Origin: G963668605 sp963668605
GTDB lineage: Bacteria > Acidobacteriota > Terriglobia > Bryobacterales > Bryobacteraceae
Direction of reading: 5' to 3'
NCBI GenBank assembly: GCA_963668605.1
Contig: OY764903.1
Location: 2,108,001 to 2,172,000 of the forward strand
DNA: 64,000 nucleotides
Shown here in pieces: positions 9,069-16,874 of the stretch (position 1 is the first letter of the stretch; each line of letters opens with the position of its first letter). The notes under the pieces were generated by a model, which searched no databases, was not told where the DNA came from, and saw nothing but the letters and a program-made list of their open reading frames with translations. A program made the position numbers and the translations under genes.

Positions 9069-9809
9069 ATGAACAACATTTTTCTGTCCGAGCGTTTTAC
9101 TGAAAACGCCAGCACCGTGCGCACAAGGCAGTTCCGCTATCTCGAAATCTGCATCAATCTCTTCGTAGTAGTGCTGATCGTCTCCAACATCGTCGGGTCG
9201 AAGATTGTTGCCGTCGGGCCATTCCGCGTCAGCGGAGCCCAGTTGCTGTTTCCGGTCACTTACATCTTCGGAGACGTCTTCACGGAGGTGTATGGATACG
9301 GAGCGTCACGACGCGCCATCTGGACCGGTTTCTTTGCCTCGGCAGTGTTGGCCACGATGGGGATGGTTGCCGTATGGCTACCTCCTGCACCAGACTGGGG
9401 CGATCAGGCGGCATTCGCGACAGTTCTTGGGTTCGTTCCGCGTATGGTGGCTGCGAGCCTTGTGGCCTACTGGTGCGGCGAGTTTGCAAACGCCTTCGTG
9501 CTCTCGCGCATGAAGGTACTGACAAAGGGGAAACACCTCTGGGCGCGCACGATCGGATCCACCATCGTCGGGCAGGCTGTGGATACGGTTCTGGTAATGA
9601 CGCTCGCATTCGGCGGCAGCCTTCCCATCGGCCTGATCACAAACCTGATCATCTCCGGCTATCTGGGCAAAGTGGCTTACGAAACCGCCGCAACTCCGCT
9701 GACTTACGCAGTGGTGAACTTTCTGAAACGGCGCGAAGGCGTCGATGTCTACGATGTCGCGGCGAACTACAATCCGTTCTCGTCGAAGCTCATCGAAGAA
9801 ACAAATTGA
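9069..9809 (+). CDS. yhhQ: Queuosine precursor transporter, YhhQ/VUT family
   Basis: A 246-residue inner-membrane protein with about six helices. It has the family hallmarks ICINLFVVVLIVSNIVGSK near residue 28, a VTYIFGDVFTEVYGYGASRR loop near residue 68, and a later VGQAVDTVLVMTLAF segment. This family imports preQ0 or preQ1 for synthesis of the tRNA base queuosine; a queF gene lies 24 kb away at 33111. There is no Shine-Dalgarno sequence; the mRNA probably starts about 12 bases before the ATG. Its 3' end overlaps the convergent ferredoxin/ASKHA gene by 43 bases. Confidence 0.9.
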   Translation: MNNIFLSERFTENASTVRTRQFRYLEICINLFVVVLIVSNIVGSKIVAVGPFRVSGAQLLFPVTYIFGDVFTEVYGYGASRRAIWTGFFASAVLATMGMVAVWLPPAPDWGDQAAFATVLGFVPRMVAASLVAYWCGEFANAFVLSRMKVLTKGKHLWARTIGSTIVGQAVDTVLVMTLAFGGSLPIGLITNLIISGYLGKVAYETAATPLTYAVVNFLKRREGVDVYDVAANYNPFSSKLIEETN

Positions 9810-11230
9810 TCCATGAACTCTGGGTCCGAGCCCAGCGGCACGTGCTCGACACGGCTACGCAGAGTTTCAAAATTCCTGTCGTTCTCAAATAGTGCCAGCT
9901 TGGCTCCGAGCAGCGCGGTATTGCCGGCCGGCCGTACATTCTCTTCACAAAATGGAAGTAGCCCGATGCGGCGCGCGCTGGCGCGGTTGATGTAGTTGCC
10001 GAAGGCTCCGGCCAGATAGACGCGCGTAATTCCGGCGATGGTCGTTCCCCAGCGCCGCGCCAGGATATCGATGCCCGCTGCAATGGCGGCCTTAGCCAAC
10101 TGCAACTCGCGCACGTCCGCCTGCGTCACAGCGATTCCCGGTGCGAGTTCGATAGCCGCATCGCGTAATCTGCCAGTGGGCCGGATCATGTCCAGATCGA
10201 GCGCTGCCGCGACAGCATCCACCAGGCCGCTGCCACAGATACCGCGCGGCGCGACACCGCCCAGCACTCCGCAGCGCAGGCGCCCAGCCTCAATCGCGAC
10301 TTCGGAGATGGCGCCGGTGGCTGCGCGCATTCCCGAACTGATCTTGCCGCCTTCGAACGCCGGCCCCGCAGCGGTCGAAGCGCACAACAGGCGCTCGCGA
10401 TTGCCGATAACCATTTCCCCGTTGGTGCCCAGATCGATCAGCGCGCAGACCTCACTTCTTTCGTGAATGCGCGTTGCGAGTATACCGGCAAGGATGTCGC
10501 TGCCCACAAAGCTGCCCAGGCCAGGCAGGAACTGCGCGTGCAACCCGCCATCGAGCGCCACCGACTGCAATCCGCCGTGCGCGGTCTCGAAAGGAACCCG
10601 CGAAAGAGGCTCGACATCAAGGCCGCAGAAGAGGTGATGCATTACCGTGTTGCCTACCACGGTGACTTCGCGAACGTCTGTTCCGCCGAGTTCGCCGATC
10701 AGGCCGCTGATGCAGTTTCTGATCAGCGGGGTTAGTTCCGGGCTGTGCATGGCGAACTGCACGCGGCTCATGATATCGGCGCCGTGCGCGGCCTGTGGAT
10801 TCAAAGCGGTGCGAACAGCGAGCACTTGGGCGTTGTGCAGATCGAGAAGTTGGGCGACAAGCGTTGTTGTGCCGAGGTCGACGGCCACGCCTTGCCCCGC
10901 TTTGGGCGTGAAGGCGAATTCGCTCTGGTCGACCAGGATCGCCGATTCCCACTGGGCGATTTCGAGCGTGCAGTCGTTTTCGGCGGTCGCACGGCAGGCT
11001 AGCCGCCACCCATCGGCAAGTTCCTGCGCGGAGAGAATCGCAGCCTCTTCGGGATGCACTCCGAGCGCATGATCAAGCACTTTGACGCGGCAACCGCGGC
11101 AGCGGCCTTTACCGCCGCAAGGGAACTCGACGCCGAAAGCGAAGAGCGCGTCCTTGAGCGGCGAGCCGCGTTCGACTTCGACGGTCTCCCCGAGCGGATG
11201 GAGCCTAAGGCGAACGCGGTCAGCGCTCAA
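9767..11230 (-). CDS. Ferredoxin-ASKHA protein, corrinoid activator (RACo)-like
   Basis: A 487-residue protein with an N-terminal plant-type [2Fe-2S] domain, cysteines 38, 44, 47 and 79 (C-x5-C-x2-C-x31-C), and a C-terminal actin-like ATPase (ASKHA) domain with phosphate loops VDLGTTTLVAQ (near residue 117), IDLGTNGEMV (near 267) and a GAFGNYIN motif. RACo proteins use ATP to reductively reactivate the corrinoid cofactor of methyltransferases from Co(II) to Co(I). No corrinoid protein or methyltransferase partner is adjacent, so the substrate is open. The TTG start overlaps the upstream gene stop (TTGA), so the two genes are translationally coupled. Confidence 0.88.
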   Translation of the reverse strand: MSADRVRLRLHPLGETVEVERGSPLKDALFAFGVEFPCGGKGRCRGCRVKVLDHALGVHPEEAAILSAQELADGWRLACRATAENDCTLEIAQWESAILVDQSEFAFTPKAGQGVAVDLGTTTLVAQLLDLHNAQVLAVRTALNPQAAHGADIMSRVQFAMHSPELTPLIRNCISGLIGELGGTDVREVTVVGNTVMHHLFCGLDVEPLSRVPFETAHGGLQSVALDGGLHAQFLPGLGSFVGSDILAGILATRIHERSEVCALIDLGTNGEMVIGNRERLLCASTAAGPAFEGGKISSGMRAATGAISEVAIEAGRLRCGVLGGVAPRGICGSGLVDAVAAALDLDMIRPTGRLRDAAIELAPGIAVTQADVRELQLAKAAIAAGIDILARRWGTTIAGITRVYLAGAFGNYINRASARRIGLLPFCEENVRPAGNTALLGAKLALFENDRNFETLRSRVEHVPLGSDPEFMDQFVSSMSFDENGL

Positions 11231-12159
11231 CGCAGCTTCTCCGTGGCGCTGACCGGTTCCTGCAGGCGGAAGCTGATGCGTGTTTCCACTTTCAATTCGG
11301 CGGCCTTTCCGCGTGTCGCCAGCACCGTACCCGTGCCCGCCGCGCCTCCTGCGCCGGCTCCGATGGCCGCGCCCTTCCCGCCTCCCGCAATCGCGCCAAT
11401 GATGGCGCCGATGGCCGCGCCCGCGCCGACCTTTGCCGCATCGGAACCCGTCGACTTGTCGGCGGTCTTCTCGAACGGACTCGTGTTGATGTTAAGTCTC
11501 TGCCCGTCGGAGGTCGTGATCTGCGCGAGTTGGATGCTGAGGGTGGCGAGACCTTTCACGCGACCCGACTTCTGCGATTCGACGATGCGGCCCTCAGCGC
11601 GAGCGCCGCGTTCGGCGAGCACCAGCCCGTCGACAACTAGCGGCTGATCGAGCGTCGCTTGAAAGCTGTCCCCGGCCTGGTTGCTCTCGCTGCTTAAGCT
11701 TTGTGCGAGACGCACGGTTAGGAGCGTGCCAGCCGGGATGGTGACCCTGCGTGGTTCGGGTTTCGGCGGAGGCGGAGGAGGCAAGGCGACGACTGGTTCA
11801 GGTCTGTGCTCCGCTGGCCTGGGAGCCATCGTTTCCACCGCGGGCGGTTCTGCGTTGCGTGCTGTTACCGGCGCCGCAAGGGGCTCGGCAGGTCTCGATT
11901 CCGCTACAGCGGACGGTCTGGATGCGCGCGGCTTCGAAGGCGTGCGGACCGGGGCGGTCGCCGGCGGAGCGGCAGGCGCGGGAGCGACTTGCGCCACCGG
12001 CGCTGGAGCCGACGCCGCGGGTTCCACCGCCGTCTTCTCCGGAGCCATTGCGGCCGGCTGCGCGGGCGCGGCGGGTACACTCATATTGCGCTTTACGACG
12101 ACCACGGCAACGCCGGCCGCGATCACCACACCGAGAATAAATGCTAGGGCCAACTTCAT
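11227..12159 (-). CDS. Membrane-anchored protein with proline/alanine linker and glycine-zipper segment
   Basis: A 310-residue protein started at the ATG at 12159, which follows a GGGAGGG ribosome site; a longer start adds six residues. An N-terminal membrane anchor (KLALAFILGVVIAAGVAVVVV) leads into a long Ala/Pro linker (about 30-150), then a folded domain starting IPAGTLLTVRL (near 155) with a TTSDGQRLNIN stretch, then a glycine-zipper-like segment (GAAIGAIIGAIAGGGKGAAIG) and a short C-terminal strand. Proteins with this IPAGT...glycine-zipper pattern are common in acidobacteria and are probably periplasmic. The function is unknown. It is the upstream partner of the RACo-like gene. Confidence 0.8.
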   Translation of the reverse strand: MKLALAFILGVVIAAGVAVVVVKRNMSVPAAPAQPAAMAPEKTAVEPAASAPAPVAQVAPAPAAPPATAPVRTPSKPRASRPSAVAESRPAEPLAAPVTARNAEPPAVETMAPRPAEHRPEPVVALPPPPPPKPEPRRVTIPAGTLLTVRLAQSLSSESNQAGDSFQATLDQPLVVDGLVLAERGARAEGRIVESQKSGRVKGLATLSIQLAQITTSDGQRLNINTSPFEKTADKSTGSDAAKVGAGAAIGAIIGAIAGGGKGAAIGAGAGGAAGTGTVLATRGKAAELKVETRISFRLQEPVSATEKLR

Positions 12160-12393
12160 GCCTGCCCTCCCTTCCACTCATCATATTAAACGTATTCGCG
12201 AGTGTTTTCGTTTCCAGGCGGCGAAGGTTGGCGCGAGTAAAGATGACACTGGCGGGGCTGCGAAAGATTTCAGATGAGAACTGACTGTGAGGACTGTGGG
12301 TGGGAGTCCAGGAGGACGGAGGGTGGGACGCAAAAATGCTGGGCGAGAGGCGGAAAGAGAGAGAATCTCCGTCCGCCTCCGCCCAGGAAAATG

Positions 12394-12597
12394 TTAGGAG
12401 CCGCCCTGAGTGGACGCAGCTTCCATGACGCTGCCGATCTTGCTGAAGATCGTGCTGATGCTGGTTGCGACACCCGGCATAATGGCGCCGGCGGCGACGG
12501 CCACGAAACCCGCCATCAAAGCGTATTCGATGAGGTCCTGACCACGCGTATCTTTCCAAATTCTCAACTGCCAAACAAGATTCGTAACTTTCTTCAT
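12394..12597 (-). CDS. Flp-type (type IVb) pilin
   Basis: A 67-residue pilin precursor. After a short basic leader it has the Flp signature GQDLIEYALMAGFVAVAAGAI (residues about 19-39), with the conserved glutamate of the processed pilin, then a short C-terminal tail ending in QGGS. Flp pilins build the thin Tad pilus used for adherence, or are secreted pseudopilins. A strong GGGAGAGGA site precedes the ATG. No tad/cpa assembly genes are in the window, so it relies on a system encoded elsewhere. Confidence 0.88.
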   Translation of the reverse strand: MKKVTNLVWQLRIWKDTRGQDLIEYALMAGFVAVAAGAIMPGVATSISTIFSKIGSVMEAASTQGGS

Positions 12598-12923
12598 GTT
12601 TATCCTCTCCCTGCTGCAACGCTTATCGTGTGCTGCTGAGTCAACGGTAACATCGGTCTTGAAGCAGAAAAATTGGGACCAAACCTTAATTGGATCAGCA
12701 ATTCATCTCACAAATCTAGGAGCCGCCCTGAGGAAAGGGCCCCAGGTTGATAGCCGATCTAGTACCAAAGTACTGCCAGACCCCGCACAAATGCGGGTAA
12801 CAATCTGCAATTAAGGGAGTTGCGTTTGTCCTGATGGCGCTTCGACGGATTTCTTTGCCGGACCTGGCAAGTTCGCTATAATCGGCCTATTCCGCCCAAA
12901 TCGGGCGGTCATGGACACTACTC
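12598..12923. other. Intergenic region with pilin leader, small hairpin and repeat
   Basis: This 326-base gap divides the divergent pilin and M24 peptidase genes. On the minus strand it carries the pilin leader. It holds a 6-bp hairpin CCCGCA-CAAA-TGCGGG at 12782-12797 and a 16-base copy of the pilin's own 3' end (TAGGAGCCGCCCTGAG at about 12717-12732 and at 12395-12410). The plus-strand promoter of the peptidase is at its right end. I find no supported gene or tRNA. Confidence 0.5.
12855..12882 (+). promoter_or_regulatory. Sigma-70-type promoter of the peptidase-accBC run
   Basis: TTGCCG (12855-12860), a 16-base spacer and a perfect TATAAT (12877-12882). The predicted start is near 12889. 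The leader then forms a CCGCCC-AAATC-GGGCGG hairpin at 12892-12908, just before the GTG at 12924. Confidence 0.6.
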
Positions 12924-14006
12924 GTGACACCAGAATCGTTCTCGCAACGCAGAGTGCGCGTTTCCGCTGAACTCGCCAGCCGCAAGCTGGATTGTTTGGT
13001 CGTGACCGGCCTGCCCAACGTCCGTTACCTGAGCGGGTACACAGGCAGCAATGGAATCATGCTGCTGTGGCGTTCCGGCGCGATCCTGTTCACAGATCCG
13101 CGCTACGAAATCCAGGCCGCGCAGGAGACGGACTGCCGTGTCGTGGTGGCCACCGGCCCACTGCTTCCGGAAGTGGCCAAGGCCGCGCGCAAACGGCGCT
13201 TCCGGCGCATCGGCTTTGAGCGTGGGCGCATCTCTTACGATTCATACGAGACGCTGCGCGGCGCAGCCGGTGCGGGTGTGAAATTGCTGCCGACGGCGGG
13301 GTGGATCGAACAACTGCGCATGGTCAAATCAGCCGCCGAGGTTGAGGCGATTCGCGCTTCGGTGCTGCTGAACTCGGATGCCTTCGAGCGTGCAGTGAAG
13401 AAGATCGCCAAAGGCATGACCGAAACCGATCTGGCTGCCGAGATCGAATATCAGATGAGGCTGCTGGGTGCGCAGAAGCCTGCTTTTGACACAATCGTCG
13501 CATCCGGAGCGCGGACGGCGTTGTGCCACGCGCAACCGGGCAGCGACCCGATACGGAACGATCAGCTACTATTGGTAGACATGGGCGCAAGTCTGGGTGG
13601 CTATGCGAGCGATATGACTCGAATGCTTTTTCCAGGCCGTCCAGGCAAGAAAGTAAAGGAGCTATACCGGGCCGTACTGGACGCCCAGCTCGCCGGAATC
13701 TCGGCGGTGCGGGCGGGAGTCACGGCGGGAGATGTGGACAGCGCGACGCGCCAGGTGTTGGAATCGGCTGGGGTGGGCGAAGCCTTCGTCCATTCCACGG
13801 GCCATGGCCTTGGCCTGGAGATCCACGAGGCGCCGCGGCTGGGTAAGAAGGACGCGACTGAGCTGGCCGCCGGCATGGCGATTACCATCGAGCCTGGCGT
13901 TTATATCGAAGGGTTCGGGGGCATACGGATTGAGGATACTGTCGTTGTTACGGACAACGGCTGCGATATTCTGACGACGACCCCCAAAGAGCTTCGGCTG
14001 ATCTAA
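12924..14006 (+). CDS. M24-family Xaa-Pro aminopeptidase
   Basis: A 360-residue cytoplasmic metallopeptidase that would cleave the N-terminal residue before proline. The N-terminal creatinase-like domain has GLPNVRYLSGYTGSNG near residue 28. The pita-bread domain carries the metal ligands: aspartates in LLVDMGASLGGYASDMTRML, histidine in HSTGHGLGLEIHEAP, and two glutamates in ITIEPGVY and IRIEDTVVV. The GTG start is the only in-frame start after the promoter. It stands directly before accB, as in many bacteria where an M24 peptidase (with efp) precedes accBC; efp itself is missing here. Confidence 0.92.
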   Translation: MTPESFSQRRVRVSAELASRKLDCLVVTGLPNVRYLSGYTGSNGIMLLWRSGAILFTDPRYEIQAAQETDCRVVVATGPLLPEVAKAARKRRFRRIGFERGRISYDSYETLRGAAGAGVKLLPTAGWIEQLRMVKSAAEVEAIRASVLLNSDAFERAVKKIAKGMTETDLAAEIEYQMRLLGAQKPAFDTIVASGARTALCHAQPGSDPIRNDQLLLVDMGASLGGYASDMTRMLFPGRPGKKVKELYRAVLDAQLAGISAVRAGVTAGDVDSATRQVLESAGVGEAFVHSTGHGLGLEIHEAPRLGKKDATELAAGMAITIEPGVYIEGFGGIRIEDTVVVTDNGCDILTTTPKELRLI

Positions 14007-14028
14007 CTCCCCGAACAGAAGCGACAAG

Positions 14029-14505
14029 ATGACACTCCAAGAGATCCGAGAATTGATTCAGCTTGTGATCGAGACCGGCGTCGCCGAGCTGGAATTGCAG
14101 CGCGGCGATAGCAAGGTCCGAATCAAGCGGACATACGGTGCGACGACGGAAGTGGCGATCCCGGCACAGTCCGTGACGCACATGACGGCGCACCCGGCTC
14201 CAGCGCAGGTGGCGCAGCCCGCCGCGGCGCCAGCTGTTGAAGCCGATCCGATGAGCGACCCGTCGTTGTTTTTGCAGAAAGCGCCGATCGTCGGCACTTT
14301 CTATGAATCGCCGAAACCTGGCGCAAGCCCGTTTGTGCGCATCGGCGAAACGGTGCAGAAGGGCAAAACGGTCTGCATTATCGAGTCGATGAAATTGATG
14401 AACGAGATTGAAGCCGAAGAGAGCGGCGTCGTCGTCGCCCGCCTAGTGGAGAACGGCCATCCGGTTGAATACGGCGAAGCCTTGTTCGCCATCAAGCCTG
14501 CCTAA
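14029..14505 (+). CDS. accB: Biotin carboxyl carrier protein of acetyl-CoA carboxylase
   Basis: A 158-residue protein that carries CO2 on biotin between the biotin carboxylase and carboxyltransferase parts of acetyl-CoA carboxylase, the first step of fatty-acid synthesis. It has a helical N-terminal segment (1-30), an Ala/Pro linker (about 45-75) and a biotinyl domain with the target lysine 122 in ESMKLMNEIEAE and the protruding-thumb region typical of bacterial BCCP (FYESPKPGASPFV). It lies 22 bases after the peptidase and 18 bases before accC. Confidence 0.96.
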   Translation: MTLQEIRELIQLVIETGVAELELQRGDSKVRIKRTYGATTEVAIPAQSVTHMTAHPAPAQVAQPAAAPAVEADPMSDPSLFLQKAPIVGTFYESPKPGASPFVRIGETVQKGKTVCIIESMKLMNEIEAEESGVVVARLVENGHPVEYGEALFAIKPA

Positions 14506-14523
14506 TAGACGATCCGAACCACT

Positions 14524-15879
14524 ATGTTTCAAAAACTTCTGATCGCGAATCGCGGCGAGATCGCCCTGCGCGTGATTTGCGCCTGCAAGGATCTGGGCAT
14601 CCGGACTGTGGCGGTCTACTCCGAAGCCGACCGTAACAGCCTGCACGTGCGCTTCGCCGACGAGGCGATCTGCATCGGCCCAGCCAAGAGCGCGCGCAGT
14701 TATCTGGATATTCCGTCGCTGATCAGCGCGGCAGAGATCACCAACGTGGACGCGATCCACCCCGGCTATGGCTTCCTCAGCGAGAATGCGGAGTTCGCCG
14801 AGGTGTGCGAAATGTCCGGCATCCGCTTTATCGGTCCGAAGCCGGAAGTGATCCGCTCGATGGGCATGAAGCAGCTCGCCCGCGAAGTGATGAAGTCGGC
14901 GGGCGTTCCGGTGCTTCCAGGCTCGGCGGGTCTGCTGGCTAGTTCCGACGAAGCGCTCGCACTGGCCGCCAAGACAGGCTATCCGGTTATGTTGAAGGCG
15001 GCGGCTGGCGGCGGCGGACGCGGCATGAGGATTGCGCGCAATGCCGAAGAGCTGCCGGACCTGTTCCACCAGGCGCAGAACGAGGCGATGTCGTCATTTT
15101 CGTGCGGCGATATGTACCTGGAGAAATTCGTTGCCTCGCCGCGGCATATCGAGTTTCAGGTACTAGCCGACCAGCACGGCAACGTCGAGGTGCTCGGCGA
15201 GCGCGAATGCACGATCCAGCGGCGACATCAAAAACTGCTCGAAGAGGCGCCGTCGCCATCCGTCTCGGCCGCGCTGCGCAATGATATCGCCAAGCATTTG
15301 AAAAAAGCGATGCGTGAGGTTGGCTACACGAACGCGGGAACCGTCGAATTCCTGATGGACGAGGACGGCAGCCTCTCATTCATCGAGGTGAACGCGCGCG
15401 TGCAGGTGGAGCATCCGATCACGGAGTTCGTCACGGGCGTCGATATTGTCAAATCGCAAATTCTGATCGCCGACGGCGCGAAGCTGACCGACATCCTGCC
15501 TGCGAAGATCGAGATTCGCGGGCATGCTATCGAGTGCCGCATCAACGCGGAACATCCCGAGACGTTTGTTCCCTGCCCTGGCCGCATCACGGGCCTGAAT
15601 CTGCCGGGCGGCATCGGCATCCGCGTCGATACGGCGGCCTATACGGACGCCGTCATTTCGCCGTACTACGATTCACTGGTCGCCAAGTTGATTGCGTACG
15701 GCAAGGATCGCACGGAAGCGATAGCGCGCCTGAACCGCGCACTGGAGACATTCGTAATCGAGGGGATTTATACGTCGATTCCTTTGCACCAGCGCATTCT
15801 CGCCGACGCGGACTTCCTGGCCGCGCGCTTCGACACGCACTACATCACGAAGTTCATGCCCGCTCGCTTGGCGGACTGA
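14524..15879 (+). CDS. accC: Biotin carboxylase subunit of acetyl-CoA carboxylase
   Basis: A 451-residue ATP-grasp enzyme that carboxylates biotin on AccB using ATP and bicarbonate. The N-terminal domain starts KLLIANRGEIALRVI, the ATP-binding glycine loop is KAAAGGGGRGMRIA near residue 158, the ERECTIQRRHQKLLEEAPSP block is near 228, and the catalytic region FIEVNARVQVEHPITE near 286. Length matches the family. The carboxyltransferase subunits (accA, accD) are not in the window. Confidence 0.97.
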   Translation: MFQKLLIANRGEIALRVICACKDLGIRTVAVYSEADRNSLHVRFADEAICIGPAKSARSYLDIPSLISAAEITNVDAIHPGYGFLSENAEFAEVCEMSGIRFIGPKPEVIRSMGMKQLAREVMKSAGVPVLPGSAGLLASSDEALALAAKTGYPVMLKAAAGGGGRGMRIARNAEELPDLFHQAQNEAMSSFSCGDMYLEKFVASPRHIEFQVLADQHGNVEVLGERECTIQRRHQKLLEEAPSPSVSAALRNDIAKHLKKAMREVGYTNAGTVEFLMDEDGSLSFIEVNARVQVEHPITEFVTGVDIVKSQILIADGAKLTDILPAKIEIRGHAIECRINAEHPETFVPCPGRITGLNLPGGIGIRVDTAAYTDAVISPYYDSLVAKLIAYGKDRTEAIARLNRALETFVIEGIYTSIPLHQRILADADFLAARFDTHYITKFMPARLAD

Positions 15880-15917
15880 TTCCGCAGACATACAATAGCG
15901 CTTGGAGGAATGCGCCG

Positions 15918-16874
15918 ATGAAAAGGCGAGCGCTCTTGCTTGCGCTCCTGGCCGCGACGGGAAACGCCGCGCAGGTCGAGTGGAAGCGGGATTCGGATGC
16001 AACCGCGTTGCTGCGCGACGGCAGACTCGTATGGCGCTTCCGCCATGCTCCCGGACTGACGAAGCCGATGTTCGACCCGCTCGCGCTGTCCGATGGAACG
16101 GCGCTCACCTGGAACGCTCCGCCGGATCATCCCTGGCACCATGCGCTCTGGTTCTCCTGGAAATACCTCAATCAGGTCAACTACTGGGAAGAGGACAAAG
16201 CCACTGGAAGATCCGCGGGAGTTACGGAGTGGCGCAATGTGAACATCGAAACGCGGCCCGATGGGAGCGCGCGCATCACGATGGATCTCTCCTACCATGC
16301 GGCCGGCGAGCCCGCATTGCTGAGCGAGCGGCGTCGGATCGAGATCTCCGCGCCGGGGCCGGACGGGTGCTATCATCTCGATTGGTCGATGACATTCAGG
16401 GCTCTGGACCGAGACGTGCGGATCGACCGGACGCCGATCCCCGGCGAAAAGGACGGGAAAGCATTCGGGGGTTACGCCGGGCTCTCGATTCGATTTGCCA
16501 AGGAATTTCAGGAGTGGCACGCGGAGACAACCAAGGGTCCGGTGGTGCGCGATCCCACGGTAGCATTCCACTGCGAAACGGGCGCGAATGGGATTGACTT
16601 TAGCGGCCGGATTGCCGGGCGCGAGGCGGGCGTCGCCATGCTCGACGAAGCGGCGAATCTGAATGCGCCCACACCGTGGTACACCGTCATGAATCGGCAG
16701 AGCGACTTTTCGTTTTCCGAAGCGGCCGTAGTCTATTACCGGCCGCATCTTTTGAAGGCCGGTGAAGCATTGACGCTGCACTATCGCGTCGTCGTACACG
16801 AAGGCCGCTGGAGTGCAGCCGAGTTGGGCGCAGCGCAGGCGGCGTTTACCAAGGAGGTCAAAGGACTAAGATGA
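15918..16874 (+). CDS. Exported PmoA-like (DUF6807) protein
   Basis: A 318-residue protein. The ATG at 15918 follows a GGAGG site and opens a short signal peptide (KRRALLLALLAATGNAAQ). The rest matches the PmoA-like/DUF6807 family: DHPWHHALWFSWKYLNQVNYWEE near residue 71, a central beta-rich part, and DEAANLNAPTPWYTVMNR near 242. Despite the family's old name there is no evidence of methane oxidation; family members sit beside sugar oxidoreductases in Planctomycetes and Acidobacteria. Here it overlaps a Gfo/Idh/MocA gene by four bases (ATGA), which suggests a shared carbohydrate-related role in the periplasm. Confidence 0.85.
   Translation: MKRRALLLALLAATGNAAQVEWKRDSDATALLRDGRLVWRFRHAPGLTKPMFDPLALSDGTALTWNAPPDHPWHHALWFSWKYLNQVNYWEEDKATGRSAGVTEWRNVNIETRPDGSARITMDLSYHAAGEPALLSERRRIEISAPGPDGCYHLDWSMTFRALDRDVRIDRTPIPGEKDGKAFGGYAGLSIRFAKEFQEWHAETTKGPVVRDPTVAFHCETGANGIDFSGRIAGREAGVAMLDEAANLNAPTPWYTVMNRQSDFSFSEAAVVYYRPHLLKAGEALTLHYRVVVHEGRWSAAELGAAQAAFTKEVKGLR

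Noticed and set aside
12598..12923. A tRNA or c-di-GMP riboswitch in the pilin leader
   Set aside because: There is one small hairpin but no cloverleaf and no recognisable riboswitch core.
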